64,000 nucleotides of DNA from Actibacterium sp. XHP0104 (GCF_025751515.1 NZ_JAOWLE010000009.1:32984-96983); one strand, 5' to 3'; positions 39,156 to 48,541 are shown, counted from the first letter of the stretch. Translations and numbers: made by a program. The notes: a model not told the origin generated them from the letters alone.

Positions 39156-40562
39156 ATGAATTCGGCAGCGCATCCAGTATCCACACCTCGCAACGACGAG
39201 TTCAGCGAGGAACTGCAACCGGGCACCACCCTGTTGCAGGGCCAGTATACGATTGAGCGGTTCCTGGGCGCGGGCGGCTTTGCGCTGACCTATCTGGCCT
39301 ATGACAGCCTGTCGCGCCCGGTCGTGATCAAGGAATGCTTTCCCTCGTCGCTGTGTATCCGCAGCAACCTGACGGTGCGCGCGCGCTCGCAGGCGCGGAT
39401 CGACGAGCTGAACAAGATCGTGCGGCTGTTCTTTCGCGAGGCCCAGCGCCTGGCCAATCTGCGCCATCCCAACATTGTCGGCGTGCACCAGGTGTTCCAG
39501 GACAATGGCACCGCCTATATGGCGCTGGATTACATCGAGGGGCCCGACCTGCTCGACATGATCGAGGACGGGCACAACCCCGATCCCGACCAGATTCGCG
39601 ACATGCTGACCAAGCTGTTGCAGGCCATCGCCTATGTGCATGACGAAAATATCCTGCATCGCGACATTTCGCCCGACAACATCCTGCTGCATCGGGATGG
39701 CACGCCGGTCATCATCGACTTTGGCGCCGCGCGCGAACAGGCGACGCGGGCCAGCCGGGTGCTGTCGGCGCTGCAGATCGTCAAGGACGGCTATTCGCCC
39801 CAGGAATTCTATGTCGCCGGCGCCAAGCAAGGCCCCGAGGGCGATCTGTATGCGCTGGGGGCCACGTTCTATCATCTGGTCACCGGCGCCGCGCCGCCCA
39901 ACAGCCAGATCCGCCTGGCCGCCATCGCCGCCAAGGACCCCGACCCCTACCAGCCGCTGACCGGCAATATCGACGGCTTTGACCGCGCCTTTCTGACCGC
40001 CATCGACACCGCGCTGAACGTGTTTCCGGGTGCGCGGTTCAAATCGGCCCGTGACTGGCTGCAAGTGATCGAGGGCAAGCGCGCCGCTACCGGCTCGATG
40101 GCGCCGCCGCAGGTCGACGCCAAGGTTGAAAAGGCGATTTCGCAGCTGGTGGTCGAAACCAACAAGGCCGTGCAAGAGGCCCAAAAGCAGGAAACCGCGA
40201 GCAGGACCAAACCCAAGCGCGCCGAGAAGAAAGAGCGCAAACCCTTCTTCAAGTGGCAGCTTGACGAAGACTGGGTGAACCGGAGCGAACCCGAACCCAA
40301 GACCAGACTGGCGCGGCACGAGGCACCCGCGCCCGAAGCGTCGCAAGCCATGCAGGACGACCTGGAACTGGCGCAGCGTGTCGGCCGGATGGTCGATCAC
40401 GACGAGGTCGAAAGCATCGACGAGAACGAAAACAACGAAAACGAGGCAGTGACCAGCAGCGCCGCGCCGAAAGAGCGCGGCCTGCTGACCAAGCTGAACA
40501 GGGCATTCAAGATTCAATTCAGGGCACAGCCTGCGAATTCCTACGAAAGGACTATCGAATGA
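39156..40562 (+). CDS. Eukaryotic-like Ser/Thr protein kinase
   Basis: 468 residues from the ATG at 39156. The Hanks kinase core is complete: Gly loop GAGGFALTY (39-47), ATP lysine in VIKE (K59), HRDISPDN (168-175), DFGAAR (188-193) and the P+1-type GYSPQEFY. The rest (about 305-468) is a charged, probably disordered tail with a Lys/Glu stretch and an acidic ENENNENEA run, with no transmembrane helix, so the enzyme is probably cytosolic, unlike PknB. An upstream TTG (39090) is a poorer start. First gene of the run, overlapping the FHA gene by 4 bases. Target unknown; the neighbouring FHA protein is the obvious candidate. Confidence 0.92.
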   Translation: MNSAAHPVSTPRNDEFSEELQPGTTLLQGQYTIERFLGAGGFALTYLAYDSLSRPVVIKECFPSSLCIRSNLTVRARSQARIDELNKIVRLFFREAQRLANLRHPNIVGVHQVFQDNGTAYMALDYIEGPDLLDMIEDGHNPDPDQIRDMLTKLLQAIAYVHDENILHRDISPDNILLHRDGTPVIIDFGAAREQATRASRVLSALQIVKDGYSPQEFYVAGAKQGPEGDLYALGATFYHLVTGAAPPNSQIRLAAIAAKDPDPYQPLTGNIDGFDRAFLTAIDTALNVFPGARFKSARDWLQVIEGKRAATGSMAPPQVDAKVEKAISQLVVETNKAVQEAQKQETASRTKPKRAEKKERKPFFKWQLDEDWVNRSEPEPKTRLARHEAPAPEASQAMQDDLELAQRVGRMVDHDEVESIDENENNENEAVTSSAAPKERGLLTKLNRAFKIQFRAQPANSYERTIE

Positions 40563-41719
40563 ATATCTTCCGAAAACGCACTCCGATCGAGCAGGAACCG
40601 GCCCCCAAATCGGCCGAACCCACCGCAGCAGCGCAAGCGTCGGTCGACTGGCAGGATGCCGAGCGCGAGGCCGATCGCCTGATCGCCGAGAAAGCCGCCC
40701 GCCGTGCCCGTGGCGAAGATGAAGACGGCATCACCGTGAAACGTTTCATGGGTCTTGACGAATTCGACCTGGACGATGCCACCGACAGCGGCCCCGAGGA
40801 CCGCATGCCGGCTGGAACGCAGGCCAAGATCGCGACGATCCGCCCGACCGCGACGCGGGTTCGCGCCCGGCCGCAGCGCGGGGTGCAGGGCGAATCCGGC
40901 CCGTTGCGCCGCCCGGCCCGCGACGAAGAGGCCGATGCCCGCATCGCCAAGCTGCGTCAGCAGTTCATCGAAGAGGATGACCGCGCCGAAGACGCGCCCG
41001 ACAACAGCCCGTTTCCGCTGCGCGAGGAACAGCGCGTGCGCCCCGTGGACCAGGCCGATGCCTTTGTCGCCTCGGTGCAGCAGCAGCGTGACCGTGCAAC
41101 CCGGCCCGCGGCCCCGCAGCCCGCAGCCCCGGTGGTTCCCATAGCCGAGCCCGTGGCCGAGATGGCCCCGCCCCAGCCCGAGCCGGCCGCCGAGATGTTC
41201 AAGGTGCCCACGCCTTCGGCCGGGCGGTCGGGGGCCCGCGCGGGCCGCGTTAAAACCCGCCTGCTGGGCTTTGAGCCGGGCGGCGAAACCGCGCCGAACC
41301 CGTTTGACAACAATGCCGCCGAAACCGGCGCCAAACCGGCCATGTTCCCGGTCGGCTGGCTGATCGTCACCGACGGCCCGGGTCGCGGTGCATCGTTCAC
41401 GCTGTTTTCGGGCGTATCGCAGATCGGGCGCGGCGACGACCAGACCGTATCGCTTGATTTCGGCGATACCTCGATCTCGCGCAGCGGCCACGCGATGGTG
41501 GCCTATGACCCTGAACTCAAACAGTTTTTCATCGGCCATGGCGGCAAGACCAATATCGTTCGCCTGAACAACAAGCCCGTGCTCAGCACCGAAGAGCTGA
41601 GCCATGGCGACCAGGTGCGGCTGGGCGAGACCACGCTGAAATTCGTGGCGCTGTGCGGCAGCGACTTCGCCTGGGCCACCGATCCTCAGGACAAGGGCAA
41701 AGACGATGGAGCGCAGTAA
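40559..41719 (+). CDS. FHA-domain phosphopeptide-binding protein
   Basis: 386 residues. The first 265 are low-complexity, rich in Arg, Pro, Ala and acidic residues (e.g. RRARGEDEDGIT, PAAPQPAAP), and probably a kinase substrate tail. The C-terminal FHA domain (about 268-370) keeps the key GRGDDQ (Gly-Arg) and SRSGHAM (Ser-x-x-His) residues and a KTNIVRLNN strand with the conserved Asn, so it can bind phosphothreonine. Overlaps the kinase by 4 bases and the phosphatase by 14, so translation is coupled. It likely docks partners on the phosphorylated kinase or on the GTPases. Confidence 0.9.
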   Translation: MNIFRKRTPIEQEPAPKSAEPTAAAQASVDWQDAEREADRLIAEKAARRARGEDEDGITVKRFMGLDEFDLDDATDSGPEDRMPAGTQAKIATIRPTATRVRARPQRGVQGESGPLRRPARDEEADARIAKLRQQFIEEDDRAEDAPDNSPFPLREEQRVRPVDQADAFVASVQQQRDRATRPAAPQPAAPVVPIAEPVAEMAPPQPEPAAEMFKVPTPSAGRSGARAGRVKTRLLGFEPGGETAPNPFDNNAAETGAKPAMFPVGWLIVTDGPGRGASFTLFSGVSQIGRGDDQTVSLDFGDTSISRSGHAMVAYDPELKQFFIGHGGKTNIVRLNNKPVLSTEELSHGDQVRLGETTLKFVALCGSDFAWATDPQDKGKDDGAQ

Positions 41720-42665
41720 GATCAAACTCGACGCCGCGTCCGCCATCAGCATGGGCCAGCGCGAATATCAAGAAGACGCGCTGATCACCGATTTCACGCA
41801 GGGTTCGGATCTGGGTATCGCGGTGCTGGCCGACGGGATGGGCGGCCATGCCGCCGGTGACATCGCCAGCAAGATCGCCGTGACCGAGGTGTTTAGCGAG
41901 CTCAAGCTGCAATCGGGCGACCTTGATCAGTTCGAGATCGAGGCCCCCGATATCTTGCGCGATGCGGTTCTGGCCGCGAATGAATGCATTGGCGGCCACA
42001 GCGCGGTGAATGCCGAAACCCGTGGCATGGGCAGCACCCTGCTGGCGCTGGCCTTCGTGCAGGACCGGATGTTCTGGGCCTCGGTCGGGGATTCGCCGCT
42101 CTATTGCTATAGCGAGGGGCAATTGGCGCGCCTGAACGCCGATCATTCGATGGCGCCGCAGATCGACCTGATGGTCTCGTTGGGCCAGATGACCGAGGAG
42201 GAGGCCCGAGAGCACCCGGAACGCAATTGCCTGACGTCGGTTCTGTGCGGCGCGCAGGTCGCCCGCATGGATTGCCCCAATGCGCCGATGATCCTGGTTC
42301 CGGGCGAGGTTCTGATCGCCGCCAGCGACGGGCTGCAATTCCTGGATGACGAGGAAATCGCCGGCATCCTTCGCCGCAACCATCGCAAAAGCGCGGCCGA
42401 GATCGCCGCGGCCCTGATGGCGGCGCTCGACGCGCTAGGCGACCCCGACCAGGACAACATCACCCTGACCGTGATCAAGGTCTTGCCCGTCAAAGAAGCC
42501 AGGCGTCAGGCCAGCGCGAGCAGCATTCCGTTTCTGCATCAAAAATCACGCGAGGCCGAGTTCACGCCTGAACCCGAGTTGGCCATGGCCGAACCCGAGC
42601 CGACGCCGCGGCAACGCCCGCGCTCGTCCCTGCCCTGGCTCTTTCGACGCTGGAAAACCCAATGA
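41706..42665 (+). CDS. PP2C family Ser/Thr phosphatase
   Basis: 319 residues. All PP2C metal residues look present: [10 protein letters not shown] (D43), [27 protein letters not shown] (catalytic-site Asp) and a final [12 protein letters not shown]. The last 60 residues are an extra tail ending in a basic [16 protein letters not shown] (split in two in this note: [16 protein letters not shown]), possibly a membrane-association or docking element. It reverses kinase-mediated phosphorylation. Overlaps the FHA gene by 14 bases and the first GTPase gene by 4. Confidence 0.93.
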   Translation: MERSKIKLDAASAISMGQREYQEDALITDFTQGSDLGIAVLADGMGGHAAGDIASKIAVTEVFSELKLQSGDLDQFEIEAPDILRDAVLAANECIGGHSAVNAETRGMGSTLLALAFVQDRMFWASVGDSPLYCYSEGQLARLNADHSMAPQIDLMVSLGQMTEEEAREHPERNCLTSVLCGAQVARMDCPNAPMILVPGEVLIAASDGLQFLDDEEIAGILRRNHRKSAAEIAAALMAALDALGDPDQDNITLTVIKVLPVKEARRQASASSIPFLHQKSREAEFTPEPELAMAEPEPTPRQRPRSSLPWLFRRWKTQ

Positions 42666-44062
42666 TTGCCGCCCCCACACCGGATGCCGTTCGTGAAGGG
42701 CTGAAGCTTGCCGTGACCGCCCTGGCGTCGCGGCCGGCCCAGCGCGACAAGGCCCGCGCCTTGCTTGACCGGCTGAACACGCCGGTGCGCATCATGGTGA
42801 TGGGGTTGCCCGGCAGTGGCAAATCGCAGGTCATGAATATTCTGGCGGGACAAAGCCTGTTTGACGAGATGCCCCATCCGACCCTGGTCGATGTGGCCTA
42901 CGGGCCGCGCGCGCGCATTCTGGTCGATCCCGACAAGCCCGATCCGATCGAGATCGAGGGGCTGGCGCTGGATGATCCGCGCCTGGCCGGGGCGCAAAGC
43001 CTGCGGATCGAGGCGCCCATCGCGGTGCTGGAAAAGGTGCGTCTGACCGAGATGCGGATAGAGGGCCCGCGAACGGTGCAGACCCGCAACATGGCCTGGG
43101 CCGCCAAGCGCGCCGATATCGCAATCTGGTGCAGCACCCGGTTCGGGCGCGACGAACAGGCGATGTGGCGCCTGATGCCCGATCATCTCAAGGATCATGG
43201 CTGCCTGGCCCTGGGCAAGGCCGATATCCTGTATCGCGACGGCATCCTGGGCGACCTGATGGCCGCGCTGGAACTGATCGTGGCCGAAGAGTTTCACAGC
43301 CTGTTGCCCTTGGCCGGCAAGCAGGCCAGCGCGGCAATCGGCAAGACCGACCCCGACTCCGAGGATGCGCTCTTTGCCAGCGGTGGCAAGGCGCTTGCCG
43401 ATACGGTTCTCAAGATGGCGGAACAGGGGCGGCAGGCCGATCTGGATAACGCCTGGGTGTTCCTGCAACGCTTTGCCCATGAGGTGCAGGAGGCCCGAGA
43501 GGCGGCAGCAGCCGCGCCAGAGCCCGCATCCCAACCGGCACCAGAACCCGTGCAGTACCAGCCCGAGCCCGAGCCCGAGCCGGAACCCGCGCCTGCGCCG
43601 GTGCAAGAACAGCCCGAACCGGTTGCAGAACCCGAACCAGAGCCCGTGCAGCACCGGCCCGACCCGGCGCCCCGCTCCAAACCGGTGACAGAGATCATCG
43701 CCGCGCGCCCGCGCAGCCGGCCCCTGCCCCCGCCCGACCCGGCTCGGATCGAGATCCTCGAAGAGATTTCCGAGGAACTGCGCGTTCACGCGATGCAGAT
43801 CGAGGCCGAACTGGACCAGGGCGGCGACGCCTCGGTGCGCTCGGCACTGGCCAGTTGCTGCGAGGTGACAGAGAACCTGTTGATGCGCGTCAGCGAAGGC
43901 GCGCCGGCCTCGGCCGATCTGGATGCGCTGGTGGATGACCTGGCGGATGCCGCTGATATGATGGTGCTTTTCCAGCAGGAAGGCGACGAGAACGCGCTGG
44001 CCGATGCGGTGGCACTCTTGCTCCAGTTGCGCCGCGACAGCCAGATTCTCCGCGCTGCCTAA
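42662..44062 (+). CDS. P-loop GTPase-like protein with Pro/Glu linker
   Basis: 466 residues. An intact P-loop GLPGSGKS (48-55) and a G4-like GKAD near 205 are visible, but I see no convincing DxxG (G3), so the GTPase domain (about 40-240) is degenerate or divergent. A Pro/Glu/Gln-rich linker (about 280-345, e.g. [13 protein letters not shown]) joins it to a helical C-terminal domain (about 360-466) rich in Asp, Leu and Ala. No family is recognised with confidence; a dynamin-superfamily relative is my best guess from its neighbours. Overlaps the phosphatase gene by 4 bases. Confidence 0.7.
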   Translation: MIAAPTPDAVREGLKLAVTALASRPAQRDKARALLDRLNTPVRIMVMGLPGSGKSQVMNILAGQSLFDEMPHPTLVDVAYGPRARILVDPDKPDPIEIEGLALDDPRLAGAQSLRIEAPIAVLEKVRLTEMRIEGPRTVQTRNMAWAAKRADIAIWCSTRFGRDEQAMWRLMPDHLKDHGCLALGKADILYRDGILGDLMAALELIVAEEFHSLLPLAGKQASAAIGKTDPDSEDALFASGGKALADTVLKMAEQGRQADLDNAWVFLQRFAHEVQEAREAAAAAPEPASQPAPEPVQYQPEPEPEPEPAPAPVQEQPEPVAEPEPEPVQHRPDPAPRSKPVTEIIAARPRSRPLPPPDPARIEILEEISEELRVHAMQIEAELDQGGDASVRSALASCCEVTENLLMRVSEGAPASADLDALVDDLADAADMMVLFQQEGDENALADAVALLLQLRRDSQILRAA

Positions 44063-44232
44063 GCTTGCACGCAAGTTACGCGTAACCACCTGATATTGGC
44101 CTCAATATTGCCATAAAACCAGAAGGTAATGGGACAATGCCACCGGTACGGGCGCATTGTCACGATTCTGTTTTCCGCACGGGGGTGAGGGGCAGGATCA
44201 GCCCCGGCCGCAAAAGAAGTAACGGGTGCCAC
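44063..44232 (+). promoter_or_regulatory. Gap inside the kinase/GTPase locus
   Basis: 170 bases without a convincing gene, the largest gap in the locus. It is more A+T-rich at 44085-44130 than the coding sequence around it and may hold a second promoter, but I see no clear -35/-10 pair or terminator. The open frame that crosses it is an upstream extension of the dynamin-like gene with no conserved start. Confidence 0.3.
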
Positions 44233-46284
44233 ATGAATGACGAAAGCAGCTTTTTGAAAAAGACGGCCAATCAAAAGGCCGCGCCAAATACCCGGCTGCT
44301 GAAACGCGGAACCCGGAAATTGCGCGATTTCGCCGAGCAGCAGGACAAGCTGCGCGAAGCTCTGAACGAGCTGGCCGAGATCCGCGACGATTCCGTGCGC
44401 AAGACCGTGCAGCGCCTTCAGGAACAGCTGGCCGCGATCGAGCCGAGCATCACCATGATCGGCCAGGTCAAGGCGGGCAAGACCTCGCTGATCAACGCCA
44501 TGGTTGGCTGGCCGGGCCTGCTGCCCGCCGACGTCAACCCGTGGACCTCGGTCGTGACCTCGCTGCACGCCACCCCGTGGGAGCCCGCCGGCGATGTGCG
44601 TGCTCGGTTCCGGTTCTTTGACAGCAACGAGTGGGCCCGCCTGCTGGACAAGGGCGGCCGCATCGGCGAGTTGGCCGCGCGCGCCGGCGCCGACAGCGAG
44701 ATCGAAAAGATCCGCGCCCAGGTCGAAGCCATGCGCGAGAAATCCCGCGCCCGTCTGGGCCGCCGGTTCGAGCTGCTGATGGGCACCCAGCACGAGTACA
44801 ACAGCTTTGATGAGGACGTGGTCGAACGCTATGTCTGCCTGGGCGACGATTTCGCCGACGAGGGCGAGGCGGCATCGACCCAGGGCCGCTTTGCCGATGT
44901 CACCAAATCGGCAGACCTGTATTTCCGCCGCCCCGAATTCCCGATGCCGCTGTGCATCCGCGACACGCCGGGCGTGAACGATACCTTCCTGATGCGTGAG
45001 CAGATCACCATCCGCTCGATCCGCGACAGCCGCCTGTGCGTGGTCGTCCTGTCGGCCCATCAGGCGCTGACCTCGATCGACATGGCGCTGATCCGCCTGA
45101 TCGCGAACATCAAGTCGCGTGAGGTGGTGATTTTCGTCAACCGCATCGACGAGCTGTCCGATCCGGCCCGCCAGGTCGAGGAAATCAACGCCAGCATCCG
45201 CGAGACCCTGGCCGCGCATGACGGCCCCAAGGATGCCGAGATCCTGTTCGGCAGCGCCTTCTGGGCGACCCATGCGCTGACCGGCGACATGCGCGCGCTG
45301 AGCGCCGAAAACCGCGAGGCCCTGCTGAACTGGGCCGAGTCCGGCCTGTCGGCCAATTGCAAGGGCGCCGCGCCGCTGGAAATGATCTGGGAACTGTCGG
45401 GCGTGCCCGCGCTTTACGACACCCTGTCCGAGCGCATCGTGAACGGCGTCGGGCGCGAGTCTCTGGAACGTATCGCGCGCAGCACTAACAACCTGACCAA
45501 GGGCCTCAAGGCCGCCGGGCACGTCGCCGACGACGCCCTGGGCCAGGGCAAGCTGGCGATCGACCGCGACGACCTGATGGCGCGTTTCGACCGGATCGAG
45601 ACCGACTGCACCGCCCTGCTGGGCAAGGCCTTTGACGACATGCTGGGCTTTTACCATGGCCGCCTTGACCGCGCGCATCAAAGCTTTGTCGAGCGTGCGA
45701 CCACCTCGCTGGTCGCGCATCTTGAAAAATACGGGGACAAGCAGGTCTGGACCTATGACCCCACCGGGCTGCGGCTGCTGCTGCGCTCGGCCCATCAGGT
45801 GTTCGGCACGCGCCTGAACCGCAGCCTGAACCAGGTTTACCAGGAAACCGCCGCGCAGCTGTCGGTGCTCTACATGAACGCCTTCGGCCTGTCCGAAGAG
45901 TTTCGCGTCGATCCGCCCATTCCGCCGCATATGCCGCCCCCGGTGATCATCGGGCAGACCATCGCATTGGATATCAAGGGCAACTGGTGGAGCAGCTGGT
46001 GGCGCCGCCGCCGCGGCTATCAGGCCTTCAAGTCCGATTTCTTTGACATGATCGTCGCCGAAACCGACCCGATCGTGAAGGACATGAAGGACACCCAGAC
46101 CGGCACTGTTCGCGAACAGGTCTTCTCGGTGATGCGCGAGTTTCTGGCCGAGCAGCGCCTGCTGCTGCAAGGCCTGGCCGATCCCGACGGGGACACGGAT
46201 GCCAGCTTTGGCACCGGTGTCTCGGCCGAACGCTTTGCCGCCATTCAAGCCACCATCGGCACAATGATGGATCAAGCCGCCTGA
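44233..46284 (+). CDS. Large dynamin-like GTPase
   Basis: 683 residues. After a basic coiled N-terminus come the GTPase motifs GQVKAGKTS (P-loop, 77-85), a DTPGVND switch II (from about 244) and FVNRIDEL (G4, near 304), in the plan of bacterial dynamin-like proteins. A helical stalk fills the remainder. At about residues 582-596 there is a WWSSWWRRRRG patch, an aromatic plus basic stretch that could insert into or bind membrane, followed by more helix to the end. The ATG at 44233 is chosen; a longer frame from 44137 lacks conservation cues. Probably remodels or tethers membrane, by family, but untested here. Confidence 0.88.
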   Translation: MNDESSFLKKTANQKAAPNTRLLKRGTRKLRDFAEQQDKLREALNELAEIRDDSVRKTVQRLQEQLAAIEPSITMIGQVKAGKTSLINAMVGWPGLLPADVNPWTSVVTSLHATPWEPAGDVRARFRFFDSNEWARLLDKGGRIGELAARAGADSEIEKIRAQVEAMREKSRARLGRRFELLMGTQHEYNSFDEDVVERYVCLGDDFADEGEAASTQGRFADVTKSADLYFRRPEFPMPLCIRDTPGVNDTFLMREQITIRSIRDSRLCVVVLSAHQALTSIDMALIRLIANIKSREVVIFVNRIDELSDPARQVEEINASIRETLAAHDGPKDAEILFGSAFWATHALTGDMRALSAENREALLNWAESGLSANCKGAAPLEMIWELSGVPALYDTLSERIVNGVGRESLERIARSTNNLTKGLKAAGHVADDALGQGKLAIDRDDLMARFDRIETDCTALLGKAFDDMLGFYHGRLDRAHQSFVERATTSLVAHLEKYGDKQVWTYDPTGLRLLLRSAHQVFGTRLNRSLNQVYQETAAQLSVLYMNAFGLSEEFRVDPPIPPHMPPPVIIGQTIALDIKGNWWSSWWRRRRGYQAFKSDFFDMIVAETDPIVKDMKDTQTGTVREQVFSVMREFLAEQRLLLQGLADPDGDTDASFGTGVSAERFAAIQATIGTMMDQAA

Positions 46285-46306
46285 GAGCGGACACAGGAGA
46301 GCAGAG

Positions 46307-47203
46307 ATGGACGATTTCGATACCGATTACAGTGACCGCGCCCCCGAAACCGGTCGCAAGCCGCGCATCGCCTTCATGGGTGAATTCAGCGCCGGCAAAA
46401 GCACGCTGACCAACATGCTGATCGGCGCCGCGCCGCTGCCGGTCAAGGTGACCGCGACGCAGCTGCCGCCCGTTTGGGTGTCTTATGGCGATCAGCAGGC
46501 TTTTCGCGAGGATCTCGACGGCGAGGCCCACGCGCTTGATCTGAACGATCTCGACAGCATCCGCCCCGACAGCACCCGCGTCATCCGTATCTTTCAGCAG
46601 TCCGACATCCTGGAGATGTGCGACCTGATCGACATGCCGGGCATTTCCGACCCGAACATGTCGCCCGATCTGTGGCTGCCGGTAGCCGAAGAGGCCGATC
46701 TCGTGGTCTGGTGCACCCACGCCACCCAGGCCTGGCGCCAAAGCGAGGCCGCGATGTGGGGCGAGATGCCGCCCGAGATCCAGCAGCGCAGCCTGCTGCT
46801 GGTCACGCGGTTCGACAAGATCCTCAACGACAATGACCGCCGCCGCGTTCTGCGCCGGGTCGAACACGAAACCCAGGGCATGTTCGCCGGGGTCTATCCG
46901 ATTTCGCTGACCCAGGCGATTGCCGCGGGCGAGGACCGCGAGATGTGGGAAGCCAGCGGTGCCGAGGCCTTTATGGAACGCCTGGTCGAGCTGCTGCACG
47001 ACATTGACGGCGGCGGAGAGGCCGCCCCTGCCCCGCGCGAACGCCCTGGCCGGCCGGCCCCGGTTGCCGCCGCGCCCGAACGCCTCGCCGCTGCGTCCAG
47101 CGAACGGGTTCTACCCCGCCGGGTTGAACTCAACGCGCCGGTACGCATGCGCCGCGCCCGTGGCGCGCAAGACGACAAACCTTCTCGCACGTTCAACTTC
47201 TGA
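46307..47203 (+). CDS. Small dynamin-type GTPase
   Basis: 298 residues. P-loop GEFSAGKST (25-33), as in dynamin-like proteins (compare GxFSxGKS), the switch II motif LIDMPGISD, and a G4-like VTRFDKI near 160. A roughly 60-residue Pro/Arg/Ala-rich tail follows the GTPase domain. Preceded by AGGAGA at the right distance. It forms, with the large dynamin 22 bases upstream, a tandem pair like those known for bacterial dynamins that work as two-component assemblies. Confidence 0.85.
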   Translation: MDDFDTDYSDRAPETGRKPRIAFMGEFSAGKSTLTNMLIGAAPLPVKVTATQLPPVWVSYGDQQAFREDLDGEAHALDLNDLDSIRPDSTRVIRIFQQSDILEMCDLIDMPGISDPNMSPDLWLPVAEEADLVVWCTHATQAWRQSEAAMWGEMPPEIQQRSLLLVTRFDKILNDNDRRRVLRRVEHETQGMFAGVYPISLTQAIAAGEDREMWEASGAEAFMERLVELLHDIDGGGEAAPAPRERPGRPAPVAAAPERLAAASSERVLPRRVELNAPVRMRRARGAQDDKPSRTFNF

Positions 47204-47231
47204 TCGCGCGCGCAACGGACGGAACTAGGCC

Positions 47232-47702
47232 ATGGGTATTACCGCTGCGACATCCTTTAAATTGCCGCTTTCAAGGCATATCTTGAAGGCTGATGTTGAC
47301 ATGGTACCCGGCAGTTCAGCCATGGCTTTGACGGCCTATCTTGACGAGATAAAGACCGATTTCGCTTCGTGCGAAGTTGTGGCCTATGTCGATCTCGGCT
47401 CTCGGCTAGTGCTGCGCGTCAACAGTGAAAACGCCCGCCCACAGGAATGGCTGGACCGGCTGGGGGTGGCCGCCGCGGAAATGCTGAATGGCGAGCTGGC
47501 GCAGTCTTTCGGCACGGCCGGCGGGCATTCCGACGAAGCGATGATCGAAACCGGCGGCGTGCGGTTCGTCTTTGTGCGCTCGCCCGCTGACCCGATCGAG
47601 GCGCTGTGTTGCACCTGCACGCCGGACACCGATATCGAGGCTCTGACCGCGCGGATGCGTGACACGCTGATCCGACTGGCCGAAACCGGAGGCCCGGCAT
47701 GA
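47232..47702 (+). CDS. Small protein, possible roadblock/LC7-like fold
   Basis: 156 residues, no membrane segment. The order looks like helix, strand (CEVVAYVDLGSRLVLRV), long helix (QEWLDRLGVAAAEMLNG), strands around GVRFVFVRS, then a terminal helix (IEALTARMRDTLIRLAE), which is the roadblock/LC7 plan used by regulators of small GTPases. Sequence identity to a known family is not visible, so this is inference from pattern and from the neighbouring GTPases. The stop overlaps the next gene by 4 bases. Confidence 0.6.
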   Translation: MGITAATSFKLPLSRHILKADVDMVPGSSAMALTAYLDEIKTDFASCEVVAYVDLGSRLVLRVNSENARPQEWLDRLGVAAAEMLNGELAQSFGTAGGHSDEAMIETGGVRFVFVRSPADPIEALCCTCTPDTDIEALTARMRDTLIRLAETGGPA

Positions 47703-48526
47703 CCCCCCAGATCCATATCGAGGCCAGCCTGTCGCTGCTGGCCGGCAAGTCTGACCCGATCGGCACGGCCGGCCGCATCATCGACGGCCGGGACGGGGTA
47801 AGCGCCATCGTGCGCGAGATTGACCAGACGGTTCTGAAACGCACGCTGTTCATCGGCAACGGCGAAGGCGGCGAGATCGCGCTGGATGTCGCCGGGCGGC
47901 GCTTGCTCTGCCTGCGTAGCATCAACTTTCCTCTTGTCCGCCGCGCCTATCACCGCCTGTGCGACAAACCCCTGAGCGAAGACAGCATCGACGAGTTGAT
48001 GGACCTGTTCGAGTTGCTCGAGATGTTCGTCGAGCGCGCGCGCGATCTGACCATCCTGACCGAACGCCGCAGTTCGGACGGCTGGGCGGGCGATATCGGC
48101 ATCTCGGCGGCCCGACTGGCCGAGGGCTGGATGCTGACGCTTTATCCGCAAGCCGTCGACGCCACTGCACAGCCCGCCCCCGCCGAAGAAGAGGACGAAC
48201 CCGGCCTTGCAGGCTTTCTGCGGCGCTGTGACGGGCTTTACTCTGCGGCACTGGTGCTAGAGGGCGACCAGCCGCTTTCGCAGATCGGTGACGAGAATGC
48301 GCTTGTCGCGCTGGCAGAGGCCTCGGCCCGGCGCAAGGCGCCCCTGGCGCTGGTCAGCGGGTTGGTGGATACCGGGGCAGATGCCCCCTATTTCAGCCTG
48401 TTGCGCGACATGGACGATGGCGGGCAGATGATGGCCGTGGCCGGTTGCGGGGCCGAAACGGTGCTGTTGATGGCACCTGCCGACAATCTTTCACAGATTT
48501 CGACGATGTGGCAGGCGGCGGCCTAA
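47699..48526 (+). CDS. Uncharacterised protein, last gene of the GTPase locus
   Basis: 275 residues. The first half (about 1-150) mixes helix and strand with an ISAARLAEGWMLTLYP segment; an acidic linker APAEEEDEPG (about 160-170) precedes a C-terminal roadblock-like half (CDGLYSAALVLEG, then ALVALAEASARR, then GQMMAVAGCGAETVLLMAP). It is overlapped by the previous gene (ATGA), so the two are translated together. Unknown function, possibly an adaptor for the GTPases. A G+C-rich symmetric sequence spans the stop codon. Confidence 0.6.
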   Translation: MTPQIHIEASLSLLAGKSDPIGTAGRIIDGRDGVSAIVREIDQTVLKRTLFIGNGEGGEIALDVAGRRLLCLRSINFPLVRRAYHRLCDKPLSEDSIDELMDLFELLEMFVERARDLTILTERRSSDGWAGDIGISAARLAEGWMLTLYPQAVDATAQPAPAEEEDEPGLAGFLRRCDGLYSAALVLEGDQPLSQIGDENALVALAEASARRKAPLALVSGLVDTGADAPYFSLLRDMDDGGQMMAVAGCGAETVLLMAPADNLSQISTMWQAAA

Positions 48527-48535
48527 GGCGCCGCC
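48514..48535. terminator. Possible bidirectional hairpin between convergent genes
   Basis: A seven-base-pair stem GGCGGCG/CGCCGCC overlaps the end of the plus-strand gene and lies 6 bases before the end of the minus-strand LuxR-type gene. It has no T run in either direction, so a true terminator is uncertain. Confidence 0.3.
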
Positions 48536-48541
48536 CGCATT

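Noticed and set aside
39156..42665. Type VI secretion regulation cassette (PpkA-Fha-PppA-like).
   Set aside because: The trio matches, but no tss/vgr/hcp genes are in the window and the following genes are GTPases, so a type VI assignment is not supported here.
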